A stretch of DNA of 64,000 nt, taken from positions 56,797 to 120,796 of the forward strand of contig CAVWFH010000038.1 in assembly GCA_963754065.1 (NCBI GenBank). Reading direction: 5' to 3'. The stretch comes from JALORV01 sp963754065. Lineage in GTDB: Bacteria; Pseudomonadota; Gammaproteobacteria; Burkholderiales; Burkholderiaceae_F. Positions 7,169 to 16,800 of the stretch are shown here, piece by piece (within the stretch, counting starts at the first letter, position 1; each line of letters begins with the position of its first letter). The notes below the pieces were generated by a model. The model was not told the origin of the DNA and did no database searches. It was given only the letters and a program-made list of their open reading frames with translations. A program made the translations under genes and the position numbers.

Positions 7169-10132
7169 TCAGCCTTCGATCTGCTTGATCAGTTCCACCG
7201 CGGCCTGCCGCTGCTCGCGCGTGCCGTCTCGCATCACCTCGTCAAGAAGTTCGCGCGCGCCGTCCTTGACGCCCAGGTCGATGTATCCGCGCGCCAGGTC
7301 CAGCTTGGTAGCCATCTGCTGCGCCAGCGCGCTGCCCGGCTCTGTTTCGCCCCGCTTGGTCGTCGGGTTGAGGCTGACCGCGGAGAGGTCGAAGTCGATC
7401 AGCGGCACCGTGGCTTGGTCGGTATTGGCCGTCAGCCGCTGGGCCTGCTCGTCCGGCAGGGCTCCGACCTCGGCCGTCACCGGCTGCTTCTTGCCGATGA
7501 CGGTCGGCCGCGACAGCGCTTCCGCTGCCGCCGGCATAGGCGTCGGCATCCTGGTCGACGGAATGTTCAGGTCGAGATCCGGAATCAGCCCGATCCCGGT
7601 GGCCGTCGGTTGCAGCGCCGGCGAGGTCGGCATTGCGATATCGAGATCCGCCAGTGCCGGAGGTTCGGTGCGCCCGACCGGGCTGGTCGGCTTGAATCCG
7701 TAGTCGACATCCGATGTGCCGGCGGCCGGCAAGTCGAGCGTCGGCATCTTCGTCGGCGGCTCGAGGTTCATCTTGGTCGGGCCGAGGTCAAAGTCGAGCG
7801 ACGAGAAATCAGCCGCCGCCGCGGGAGCCGGAGCCGGCGGCGTCAGGCCGGTGCTCGGTTGTCCGCCGGGCAGCGTGGCCTGGAACTGCGTGGTCGGCGC
7901 CGATGTCGTCATCGGCCCGGACATCTTGGTATCGGCCGGCATCTTCGTGTCGCCGCTCGACATGGTCGTGTCGGCGCCCGTCATGCGGGTGTCCACGACC
8001 ATCTTGGTCAGCGGAGGGGCGCCACTGCCGGTCTGCATGACCGAGTCGGCCCCGCGCAAGCCACCGAGGTCGAGACCGGACGTCGGTCCGCCGCCCAGCG
8101 TCGAGGGCCCACGGCCGCGGGTGTTCGGATCGAGCCTGAAACCCGTCGTCGGACCACGGCCAACCGAGTCGGTCAGCACGGCACCGACGAACATCGGATG
8201 CGACGGATCGACGGCGTGACCGAGCTTGATCGCCCGTTCCCAGTCTTCGCCCGCACCGCCGGTGCGATCGCGCAGGTCCTCGGCCATCGACATGAAGGTG
8301 GCCTTGTCACCGCGCCGCGAGTAGATCTCGAGCAGCTTGACCCGCACGGCGTGGCGGTCCGGCTGCATCCGTAGCGCCTCCTTGAGGATGTCTTCCGCCT
8401 GTTCTTCGCGACCGTAGGCGATGTACACATCGGCCTCGGCCACCGGATCGACTTCGTTCGAGTCCAGCTGCGAAGCCGCCGGGATGAAGCTCGAGTTGAA
8501 GGTGCTGGTGCCCGTATCGACACTTTGGCCACCGGTGGCGCCAAACAGCGAGTTGGCCTGCAGGCCCTCGCCCGTGTCCTTGAACTTGTCGCTGCCCTCG
8601 GACTTGCGTTTGCGATACCAGCTCCAGCCGAACAGACCTGCCAGCAGCGCGATGATGCCCGCGAGTCCCAGCTGCGTTGTGGTGTTTCCGAGCAGTTCGC
8701 CAACGAAGCTCGGCTCTTCGGCCGGCGGCGGTGGCGGCGGCGGCGCCTTCTTCACCGGTGCCGGTACCGGCGCGGGTGCAGCCGCCGGCGGCGTGTCCAT
8801 CTTCGGTGCTTCGGCCTTGGCCGGTTCGACCGGCGGAGGCGTCGGCATTGGTGCTGGCGTCGGCGCAGCCGCCGTCGGCGCGGGAGCCGGTGCAGCCGCG
8901 ACCGGTGCCGGCGCAGGCGCGGCGGCGGGTGGGGCCCCCTTCTGCTCGGCCTTCTTCTGTGCCTGCGCGCCGGACTTACTCTGTACTTCCAGCGCTTTCT
9001 GTATGGCTTCGTTGGTCTTCTTGAGCTGCTCCGCGCGCTCCTGTTCTTCCTTCACCGCTCGAGCCTTGGCGGCGGCCTCATCCGCTTTTGCAGCTGCGGC
9101 CGCGGCACCCGTCGCCTTGTCGTCGGCACGGGCGATCTTCAGCTGATCCCCGCCCGGCTTGGCGGTTGCACTCTTGTCATCGACTTTCGCGGTGACGCGT
9201 CCGCCGCCAGCGGCGGCCGACGGTGCTGCGGCGACCGGCGCAGCGCCGGCAGCCTGTGCCAGGCGACTGCGGTACTGGGAGAAGTCGGCACTCTGAGCCA
9301 CCACCTCGCGACGCGCTTCGGGAGCCTCTACGGCGGCCGCCTCGGCGTCAGAAGGAATGGCCAGCTGTGCTCCGGCCCGCAGCAGGTTCATGTTCTTATT
9401 GATGAACGCGTCGGGATTCGCGCGGAACAGAGCCACCAGCATCTGGTCGAGGGACGCTGCACTGCGGTTCTGGTTGGCAATCTTGCCGAGCGTGTCACCC
9501 GACTTGACCGTGTAGGTTCCTCCAGCAGCGGTCGAGGGAGCTGGTGTGGCCTTAGCTGTTGGAGTGGGCGCAGGAGCAGCCGCTGCCGGTGCAGGAGTCG
9601 GAGCGGCGGCCGGTGCCGGCATCGCGCGTGGCGCGGGCGCGACCGGAGCGGCGGCCGTTGCAGCGGGCGGAGTCACCGGCGTGGCCGGCGCAACGATGTC
9701 CGGCGTGCCCTTCAGCGAGGGCGGATCCAGCAGCACGGTGTATTCACGGATGACCCGGCCCGTGGCCCAGGTCAGCTCGACCATCATGTCGAGGTAGGGC
9801 TCGTTGACCGGTTGCGCAGACGTGATGCGCACCAGGTAGTTGCCGTCCGGGCGTCGGTCCAGCACGAAGCGGACGTTCGTAAGTGCCGGATTGAATTCGA
9901 GATTCGCCGCTCGAAACGCTGACAGAGGTGCCAGCCGGACCGCCAGCGTTGGAGCCTCGTCCCGCCCAACGGACGTGACCTCCAGCTCGGCTCGCAGCGG
10001 TTGGCCGAGCCCAGATTGCACCGAAAGGCGGCCAAGCCCCGCCGCGTCGACCTCCAGGCTGGTCAGCCCTAGGCCTAGCGCAAGCGAAAGCGCGCACCAC
10101 ATGGGCGCGCGCGAAAATTTATGGGATGGCAT
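7169..10132 (-). CDS. fimV: FimV/HubP-like LysM polar organiser protein
   Basis: This 987-residue protein has a signal peptide (residues 1 to about 30, ending LEVDA), the periplasmic FimV N-terminal domain, a LysM peptidoglycan-binding motif (YTVKSGDTLGKIANQN), an Ala/Pro-rich linker, one membrane helix after a proline run, then an acidic cytoplasmic part with many TKM/TRM motifs and a TPR-like FimV C-terminal domain. FimV supports type IV pilus assembly and polar localisation. The start at 10132 is preferred over one 12 codons upstream because it has a GGGGG ribosome site six bases away. Confidence 0.9.
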   Translation of the reverse strand: MPSHKFSRAPMWCALSLALGLGLTSLEVDAAGLGRLSVQSGLGQPLRAELEVTSVGRDEAPTLAVRLAPLSAFRAANLEFNPALTNVRFVLDRRPDGNYLVRITSAQPVNEPYLDMMVELTWATGRVIREYTVLLDPPSLKGTPDIVAPATPVTPPAATAAAPVAPAPRAMPAPAAAPTPAPAAAAPAPTPTAKATPAPSTAAGGTYTVKSGDTLGKIANQNRSAASLDQMLVALFRANPDAFINKNMNLLRAGAQLAIPSDAEAAAVEAPEARREVVAQSADFSQYRSRLAQAAGAAPVAAAPSAAAGGGRVTAKVDDKSATAKPGGDQLKIARADDKATGAAAAAAKADEAAAKARAVKEEQERAEQLKKTNEAIQKALEVQSKSGAQAQKKAEQKGAPPAAAPAPAPVAAAPAPAPTAAAPTPAPMPTPPPVEPAKAEAPKMDTPPAAAPAPVPAPVKKAPPPPPPPAEEPSFVGELLGNTTTQLGLAGIIALLAGLFGWSWYRKRKSEGSDKFKDTGEGLQANSLFGATGGQSVDTGTSTFNSSFIPAASQLDSNEVDPVAEADVYIAYGREEQAEDILKEALRMQPDRHAVRVKLLEIYSRRGDKATFMSMAEDLRDRTGGAGEDWERAIKLGHAVDPSHPMFVGAVLTDSVGRGPTTGFRLDPNTRGRGPSTLGGGPTSGLDLGGLRGADSVMQTGSGAPPLTKMVVDTRMTGADTTMSSGDTKMPADTKMSGPMTTSAPTTQFQATLPGGQPSTGLTPPAPAPAAAADFSSLDFDLGPTKMNLEPPTKMPTLDLPAAGTSDVDYGFKPTSPVGRTEPPALADLDIAMPTSPALQPTATGIGLIPDLDLNIPSTRMPTPMPAAAEALSRPTVIGKKQPVTAEVGALPDEQAQRLTANTDQATVPLIDFDLSAVSLNPTTKRGETEPGSALAQQMATKLDLARGYIDLGVKDGARELLDEVMRDGTREQRQAAVELIKQIEG

Positions 10133-10289
10133 TAAGCCCCCTGTCTTATTGAAACGTTTTTCGAACATAACATCATGGACTTAGGGCGGCAAGCTTAGAA
10201 ATAGCCGTAACTCACGCCTTTATGTGAGAAATGAAACTCGGCGTGAGTCATGCACGCAACCGACGCCACCGCGTCGGACGTTCGCTGCT

Positions 10290-11417
10290 TTACAACGATC
10301 CGAGCAGGATTCGCAGCATGCGGCGCAGCGGCTCGGCCGCGCCCCACAACAACTGATCGCCGACCGTGAACGCTCCGATGTAATCGGCACCCATCGCAAG
10401 CTTGCGCAGCCGCCCGACGGGTATTGACATCGTGCCGGTGACTGCGGCAGGCGTGAGCTCGCGAATGCTCGCGTCCTTCGTGTTGGGCACGAGCTTCACC
10501 CACGCATTGTCGTCGCGGATCATTGCTTCGATGTCACTCAGCGCGACGTCGCGGCGTAGCTTGATCGTGAGCGATTGCGAATGGCAGCGCATTGCGCCGA
10601 TCCGCACGCAGATCGAATCGATCGGCGTGGCGGCGGCGCCGAACCCCGGACCGCGACCGAGGATCTTGTTTGTCTCCGCCCCGCCCTTCCACTCTTCCAG
10701 GCTGGTGCCGTCGCCGCGATCGGCATCGATCCACGGGATCAGGTTGCCCGCCAACGGCACGATGAAGTGCTGCGTTTCATCGTCGCCGAGCGCGCGTTGC
10801 TTGCCACTGATGCGACGGTCGATCTCGAGGATCGCACTGGCCGGATCGGCCAGCAGGTCGCGCACTTCGAGGTTCAGCGTGCCGAACTGCGTCAGCAACT
10901 CGCGCATGTGCTGCGCGCCGCCGCCCGAAGCCGCCTGGTAGGTCGTGCAGGTCATCCACTCGACGAGGTCCTGCTTGAAGAGCGCCCCTACGCCCATCAG
11001 CATGCAGCTCACGGTGCAGTTGCCGCCGATGTAGTTCCTGATGCCGCGCTTCAATGCCGCGTCGATGACCGGGCGATTGACCGGATCGAGGATGATCACC
11101 GCATCGTCGGCCATGCGCAGCGTCTTGGCGGCATCGATCCAGTATCCGTTCCAGCCGGTCGCACGCAGCTTCGGGTAGATCTCCTTCGTGTAGTCACTGC
11201 CCTGGCACGTGATGATCGTGTCTTGCTGTGACAGCGCGCCGATGTCGTCCGCGTTTTTCAGGGTCCCGTTCGAGCGCGGGACCGCCGGCGCCGCGCCGCC
11301 CGCGTTCGACGTGCTGAAGAACGTCGTGTCGATCAGGTCGAAGTCCCGCTCCGCGCTCATGCGTTCCATCAGTACGGAGCCCACCATGCCGCGCCAGCCG
11401 ACTATGCCTACCTTCAT
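10290..11417 (-). CDS. asd: Aspartate-semialdehyde dehydrogenase
   Basis: Asd reduces aspartyl phosphate to aspartate semialdehyde, the branch point to lysine, diaminopimelate, threonine and methionine. The protein starts MKVGIVGWRGMVGS, a nucleotide-binding loop of the proteobacterial type, and the catalytic cysteine is Cys134 in GGNCTVSCM, matching Cys135 of E. coli. A catalytic-region histidine is seen in RIGAMRCHSQ. The ATG at 11417 follows GAGGAAGAG. It lies 35 bases after leuB, as in many Burkholderiales. Confidence 0.96.
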   Translation of the reverse strand: MKVGIVGWRGMVGSVLMERMSAERDFDLIDTTFFSTSNAGGAAPAVPRSNGTLKNADDIGALSQQDTIITCQGSDYTKEIYPKLRATGWNGYWIDAAKTLRMADDAVIILDPVNRPVIDAALKRGIRNYIGGNCTVSCMLMGVGALFKQDLVEWMTCTTYQAASGGGAQHMRELLTQFGTLNLEVRDLLADPASAILEIDRRISGKQRALGDDETQHFIVPLAGNLIPWIDADRGDGTSLEEWKGGAETNKILGRGPGFGAAATPIDSICVRIGAMRCHSQSLTIKLRRDVALSDIEAMIRDDNAWVKLVPNTKDASIRELTPAAVTGTMSIPVGRLRKLAMGADYIGAFTVGDQLLWGAAEPLRRMLRILLGSL

Positions 11418-11452
11418 CTCTTCCTCTTGCCAGTCAATTCGTTGCGCGAGCG

Positions 11453-12519
<1,067 letters not shown>

Positions 12520-12523
<4 letters not shown>

Positions 12524-12828
12524 TCGAATCCGTTGAGCCAGTCGACAATGATGCGTTCGCAGAACTTGAACACGAGGTAACACGCCAGCGCGCCGTAGCC
12601 GGACAACAGCAATTCGACGAATTGCCGGGCGGCGCCATCGGCCAGCGCATCGCGGCCATGCTCTGCGATCAGGTTCAGGTTCGCGGACACCAGGTGCACC
12701 AGGTTGAGCGACAACACGGCGAATCCGAGAAACGCGATCCCCGCCGCGATAAATACCAGCCAGCGACGGCGTTTGAACGCGGCGCCGAACGCTGCGACGG
12801 CTCGCGTCCGGCCCAGCGAAGTCGTCAC
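12520..12828 (-). CDS. Small two-helix membrane protein between leuD and leuB
   Basis: I do not recognise this 102-residue protein. It begins with GTG at 12828, the GTGA overlapping the leuD stop by four bases, and its own stop overlaps the leuB start by four bases (ATGA), so it is almost certainly translated with the leu genes. It has a basic N-terminus (FKRRRW), a first helix at about residues 22-42 rich in F, A and L, a short loop with NLNLIAEHGRD, and a second helix at about 70-90. The predicted location is the inner membrane. The exact fit into the operon supports a real gene; a link to leucine synthesis or transport is only an inference. Confidence 0.75.
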
Positions 12829-13481
12829 GGACGGATCGCCGGCGTGCTCGCCAACCAGGGCTGCTGCGCCAGTCGCCGTTTCTCGAACGCCTCGATCTTG
12901 TCCTTGTGGCGCAGTGTCAGGCCGATGTCGTCCAGCCCGTTCATCAGGCAATGCTTGCTGAACGGCGCGATCTCGAACGCGTGTTCGCGACCATCGGCCT
13001 CGACCACGACCTGTCGTGGAAGATCGACCGTCAGCCGATAGCCGATATGCGCGGCCACTTCGTGAAACAGGCGGTCGATGACGAGTTCCGGCAGGACCAC
13101 CGGCAGCAAGCCGTTCTTCAGGCTGTTGTTCTGAAAAATGTCCGCATAGCTCGGTGCGATCACTGCACGGAACCCGGACTGCAGCAGCGCCCACGGCGCG
13201 TGCTCGCGCGACGATCCGCAACCGAAGTTCTTGCGCGCGAGCAGGATCGACGCTCCGGCGTAGCGTGGCTGATTCAGCACGAAATCCGGGTTGAGCGGAC
13301 GTCGGGCGTGGTCCATGCCCGGCTCGCCGTGATCGAGATAGCGCCACTCGTCGAACAGATTCGGGCCGAACCCGGTCCGCCTGATCGACTTCAGGAACTG
13401 CTTCGGAATGATGGCATCGGTGTCGACATTGGCGCGGTCGAGCGGCGCCACCAGCCCGGCGTGGACGGTGAATGCTTCCAT
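12825..13481 (-). CDS. leuD: 3-Isopropylmalate dehydratase small subunit
   Basis: LeuD is the swivel-domain subunit of isopropylmalate isomerase and works with LeuC. The protein opens MEAFTVHAGLVAPLDRANVDTDAIIPKQF and contains the signature FGCGSSREHAPWAL near residues 72-85. At 218 residues it is of normal length. It starts two bases after the entericidin stop and overlaps the small membrane gene at its 3' end, so the four genes are packed without promoters between them. Confidence 0.95.
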   Translation of the reverse strand: MEAFTVHAGLVAPLDRANVDTDAIIPKQFLKSIRRTGFGPNLFDEWRYLDHGEPGMDHARRPLNPDFVLNQPRYAGASILLARKNFGCGSSREHAPWALLQSGFRAVIAPSYADIFQNNSLKNGLLPVVLPELVIDRLFHEVAAHIGYRLTVDLPRQVVVEADGREHAFEIAPFSKHCLMNGLDDIGLTLRHKDKIEAFEKRRLAQQPWLASTPAIRP

Positions 13482-13483
13482 GG

Positions 13484-13606
13484 CTACTTCTTCGCCTTAT
13501 CCTGGATCTTCTCGCCGGCCCTTTCCATGTCCTTGCCGAGGCCGGCCATCGTGTTACAGCCGGCGAGCACGACGATGGTCGCCACCAGAACGAAAAGCCA
13601 CTTCAC
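13484..13606 (-). CDS. Entericidin-family small lipoprotein
   Basis: A 40-residue protein starts with GTG at 13606: a short hydrophobic signal (WLFVLVATIVVLAGC) with a lipobox ending at Cys17, then NTMAGLGKDMERAGEKIQDKAKK-type charged residues. This matches entericidin A/B-like lipoproteins, small outer or inner membrane lipopeptides of unclear role outside enterics. A strong AGGAGG site sits five bases upstream, inside the end of leuC, and the GTG overlaps the leuC stop. An entericidin-like gene between leuC and leuD is common in betaproteobacteria. Confidence 0.85.
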   Translation of the reverse strand: MKWLFVLVATIVVLAGCNTMAGLGKDMERAGEKIQDKAKK

Positions 13607-15028
13607 TGGAGCCTCCTGACGTCGGCGAAGTGTCCTTCGATGGCAGCGGCCGCGGCCATCGCCGGCGAAACCAGATGCGTGCGGCCGCCGGCGCCCTGGC
13701 GACCTTCGAAATTGCGATTGCTGGTCGAAGCGCAGCGCTCGCCCGGTTCGAGGCGGTCGGCATTCATGGCCAGGCACATGGAGCAGCCGGGCTCGCGCCA
13801 CTCAAAGCCCGCAGCACGAAAGACTTCGTGCAGGCCTTCGCGTTCGGCCTGCGCCTTCACCAGGCCGGAACCGGGCACGACCATCGCCAGCTTCACGTTC
13901 GACGCAACGCGCTTGCCGAGTCGCTTCACCACCCAGGCCGCTTCGCGCAGGTCTTCGATGCGCGAGTTGGTGCACGACCCGATGAAGACCTTGTCGACAT
14001 GGATGTCGGCAATCCGCGTCTTTGGCGTGAGCCCCATGTAGCGCAGCGCCCGTTCGATGCCTTCGCGTCGGACCGGATCCTTCTCGGCTTCCGGATCGGG
14101 CACGCTGCCATCGATGGCCGCGACCATCTCGGGGGACGTGCCCCAGGTCACCTGGGGCTTGATCTCCTCGGCCCGCAGTTCGACCACTCGGTCGTATGAC
14201 GCGCCGGGATCGGAACGAAGCGCGCGCCACACACGCTGCAGCCTGGTCGAACATCGCGCCGGCCGGCGCAAACGGACGCCCCCGGACGTAGTCGATCGTC
14301 TTGCCGTCGACGGCGACCATACCGGAGCGCGCGCCCGCCTCGATTGCCATGTTGCACACGGTCATGCGGCCTTCGACGGAGAGCGCCTCGATCGCAGTGC
14401 CGCCGAACTCGATTGCGTAGCCCGTGCCGCCCGCGGTACCGATGCGTCCGATGATCGCCAGAACGATGTCCTTGGCAGTGCAACCGGCGGGCAGCCTGCC
14501 GTCGACCCGCACGAGCATGTTCCTCGCCTTCTTCATCAGCAGCGTCTGCGTCGCCAGCACGTGCTCAACCTCACTGGTACCGATGCCAAAAGCGAGCGCA
14601 CCGAAGGCGCCGTGCGTGCTGGTGTGCGAATCGCCGCAGACCACGGTCATGCCGGGAAGCGTCGCCCCCTGCTCCGGGCCCATCACGTGCACGATGCCCT
14701 GTCGCTTGTCGAGGAACGGGAAATACGCGGCGGCGCCAAACTGCCGGATGTTGGTGTCGAGCGTGACCACCTGCTCCTTGGACACCGGATCGGTGATGCC
14801 GTCGTAGCCTCGCTCCCAGCCGGTCGTCGGCGTGTTGTGATCCGCCGTTGCCACGATCGAGCTGACCCGCCAAGGCGCACGGCCCGCAACACGCAAGCCC
14901 TCGAACGCCTGCGGACTGGTGACTTCGTGCACCAGGTGGCGGTCGATGTAAAGCACCGTGGTGCCGTCGTCCTCGACGTGAACCACGTGGTCATCCCACA
15001 GCTTGTCGTACAGGGTGCGAGCAGACAT
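13603..15028 (-). pseudogene. leuC: 3-Isopropylmalate dehydratase large subunit, frameshifted
   Basis: LeuC holds the 4Fe-4S cluster of isopropylmalate isomerase. The first frame (15028 to about 14240) gives MSARTLYDKLWDDHVV, the signature CGDSHTSTHGAFG and the domain up to APAGAMFDQA. The rest (about 14239 to 13603) continues one frame over with VWRALRSDPGA, then the cluster cysteines in FIGSCTNSR and GCSMCLAMN. Dropping one base near 14240 joins the halves without gap (DQAQRVWRAL). All motifs survive and the operon is intact, so a sequence error is more likely than a dead gene. Confidence 0.9.
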
Positions 15029-15226
15029 GAACCGGGTCGCGCCCACGCGGGCCGCGATCAACGCCCGGGAGCGGGCGCACAGAGTGATGGATTATGCCAT
15101 CCGGCTGCGACGACTCGCCTCTTGGGTGAACGAGTTCGCGCCGGAGTGTGAATGGAACGCCGAGGGTTGTTCAGTGGTCTCAGGCTCTCGGGCTACGCTG
15201 CGCATTGCACCTGCATGGAGATCTCT

Positions 15227-15905
15227 ATGGACCGACCGAACAACCGTTCCACCTTGGCGCGTCGCCACTTCGTGGCCGGACTTGCCGGTGCATCGGTCGC
15301 CCCCCTGTCCACGCTGGGTCATGCCCAGACCGGCATGCGGCCGTCGCCGGCGCAGACGCTCGGGCCGTTTTATCCGCGCAATGTCACGGAACGGCCGACA
15401 AACACCGACGCCGACCTGCTGACAGTCGACGGCGATCGGGTGCTCAGCAAGGGCGTCCCGCTCTTCCTGGTGGGTCGCGTTGTCGATCGCCGCGGCCAGC
15501 CGGTGTCTGGTGCTGTTGTCGAGATCTGGCAGTGCGACGCCAATGCCGTTTACCACCACCCCGACGGCGGCGCCGATTCCGAGCGCGATCCGGCGTTCCA
15601 GGGCTACGGTGTTGACCGCACCGATACGGGCGGCGACTTCAGGTTTCGCACCATTCAGCCCGTCGCGTACCCGGGGCGTACTGCGCATATCCATGTGCGG
15701 GTACAGCCCGCGAACGGTCGCGCGCTCGCCACCCAGCTCTACCTTCCCGGGGATCCCGGCAATGCACGCGACTTCCTGTTCAGTCGGTTGAACTCCGAGG
15801 AACAGCAGGCGCTGTTGCTGGTCATGGAACCGACGCGAATCGCTCACCCACCCGCTTGCACGAGCGACCCGCTACACGGCACGTACCGAACTCGTGCTCG
15901 CCTGA
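15227..15905 (+). CDS. Exported intradiol ring-cleavage dioxygenase-like protein
   Basis: The start at 15227 has a GGAGA site. Residues 1-30 form a twin-arginine-like signal (LARRHFVAGLAG). The body is an intradiol dioxygenase fold: QTLGPFYP, GAVVEIWQCDANAVYHHP and the iron-ligand region YPGRTAHIH, where a Tyr and two His would hold Fe(III). Such enzymes open catechol-type rings; secreted ones have unknown substrates. The literal frame runs on to 16003 into the opposite-strand protease gene, but a one-base shift at about 15888-15891 gives an end LVLA and a stop at 15905, so a small C-terminal frameshift is likely. Substrate is not predictable. Confidence 0.8.
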
Positions 15906-15933
15906 GACCTCGCCCGGCGGAGCGAAACCGGGC

Positions 15934-16800
15934 TCACTTTGCCGGCGCGGCCGCGCGCGACTTGTCCGCCTTCTCGTACAGGGGCATTACCTTCTGCACG
16001 TAGCCCTGCAGGTCGCGTAGGCGCGTCTCGCTGCTGGGATGGGTCGACAACCACTCGGGAGTGCCGCCGCCCGAGGCCTGGGCCATCTTCTGCCACAGTG
16101 TCAGCGCGGCGCGCGGATCGTAGCCGCCGCGGGCCGCCAGTTCGACCCCGATGAAGTCCGACTCCTGCTCGTTCTCGCGGCTATTCGGGAGCACGAACAT
16201 CGCTTGCGTGAACGTGCCGGCCAGCTGCGGATCGAGACGCACGCCGGTGAAGATCTCCAGCGCGATGGCGCCGACTGCCGTGGCGGTTTCGGTGGCCATC
16301 TGCCGGCCCATGCGCTCGCGTGCGTGCTCGCGCAACGCATGCGCGATCTCGTGACCCATAACGGCCGCGAGTTCATCGTCGGTCAGCTTCAGTCGTTCGA
16401 TGAGGCCGGTGTAGACAGCGATCTTGCCGCCCGGCATGCACCAGGCGTTGATGTCCTTGGACGTGAGGACATTCACTTCCCAGTTCCACTTCGCCGCGTC
16501 GCTGCGAAACACGACGACCTGCGGGATCAGCCGGGCTGCGACCGCGCGCACGCGCTGGACTTGTTGCGGGTTCTGGTTCAGCAGGTTCTTCTTCTGTGCC
16601 TCCGCAAGTACCTGCGCATATTGTTGTGCCGCCTGCTTTTCCACCTCCTGGCTGCTGACCAGCGACGTCATCGTCTGCTTGCGATCGACTCCGACTGCAC
16701 CCGCTTCGGTCGTCTGCACGGTCTGGCAGGCCGTGAGCGCCACGGCCAGCGCACCAGGGATCAGGCAACTCAGCAGGCGGCGGTCGATTGCGTCATTCAT
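15934..16800 (-). CDS. M48-family metalloprotease lipoprotein
   Basis: This 288-residue protein has a lipoprotein signal with lipobox LTAC (Cys25), and the zinc site HEIAH at His150-Glu151-His154 with a third ligand expected in the NEQESD segment near residue 211. It is like LoiP/YcaL/BepA-type M48 peptidases that cut or quality-control outer membrane proteins. The start overlaps the upstream MFS gene stop by four bases (ATGA), so aroC, the carrier and this protease form one unit. The exact subfamily cannot be set from sequence alone. Confidence 0.9.
   Translation of the reverse strand: MNDAIDRRLLSCLIPGALAVALTACQTVQTTEAGAVGVDRKQTMTSLVSSQEVEKQAAQQYAQVLAEAQKKNLLNQNPQQVQRVRAVAARLIPQVVVFRSDAAKWNWEVNVLTSKDINAWCMPGGKIAVYTGLIERLKLTDDELAAVMGHEIAHALREHARERMGRQMATETATAVGAIALEIFTGVRLDPQLAGTFTQAMFVLPNSRENEQESDFIGVELAARGGYDPRAALTLWQKMAQASGGGTPEWLSTHPSSETRLRDLQGYVQKVMPLYEKADKSRAAAPAK

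Noticed and set aside
8525..9922. Open frame of 465 codons on the plus strand opposite fimV.
   Set aside because: It is an Arg/Gly/Ser-rich shadow of the Ala/Pro-rich fimV sequence, with no domain and no ribosome site.
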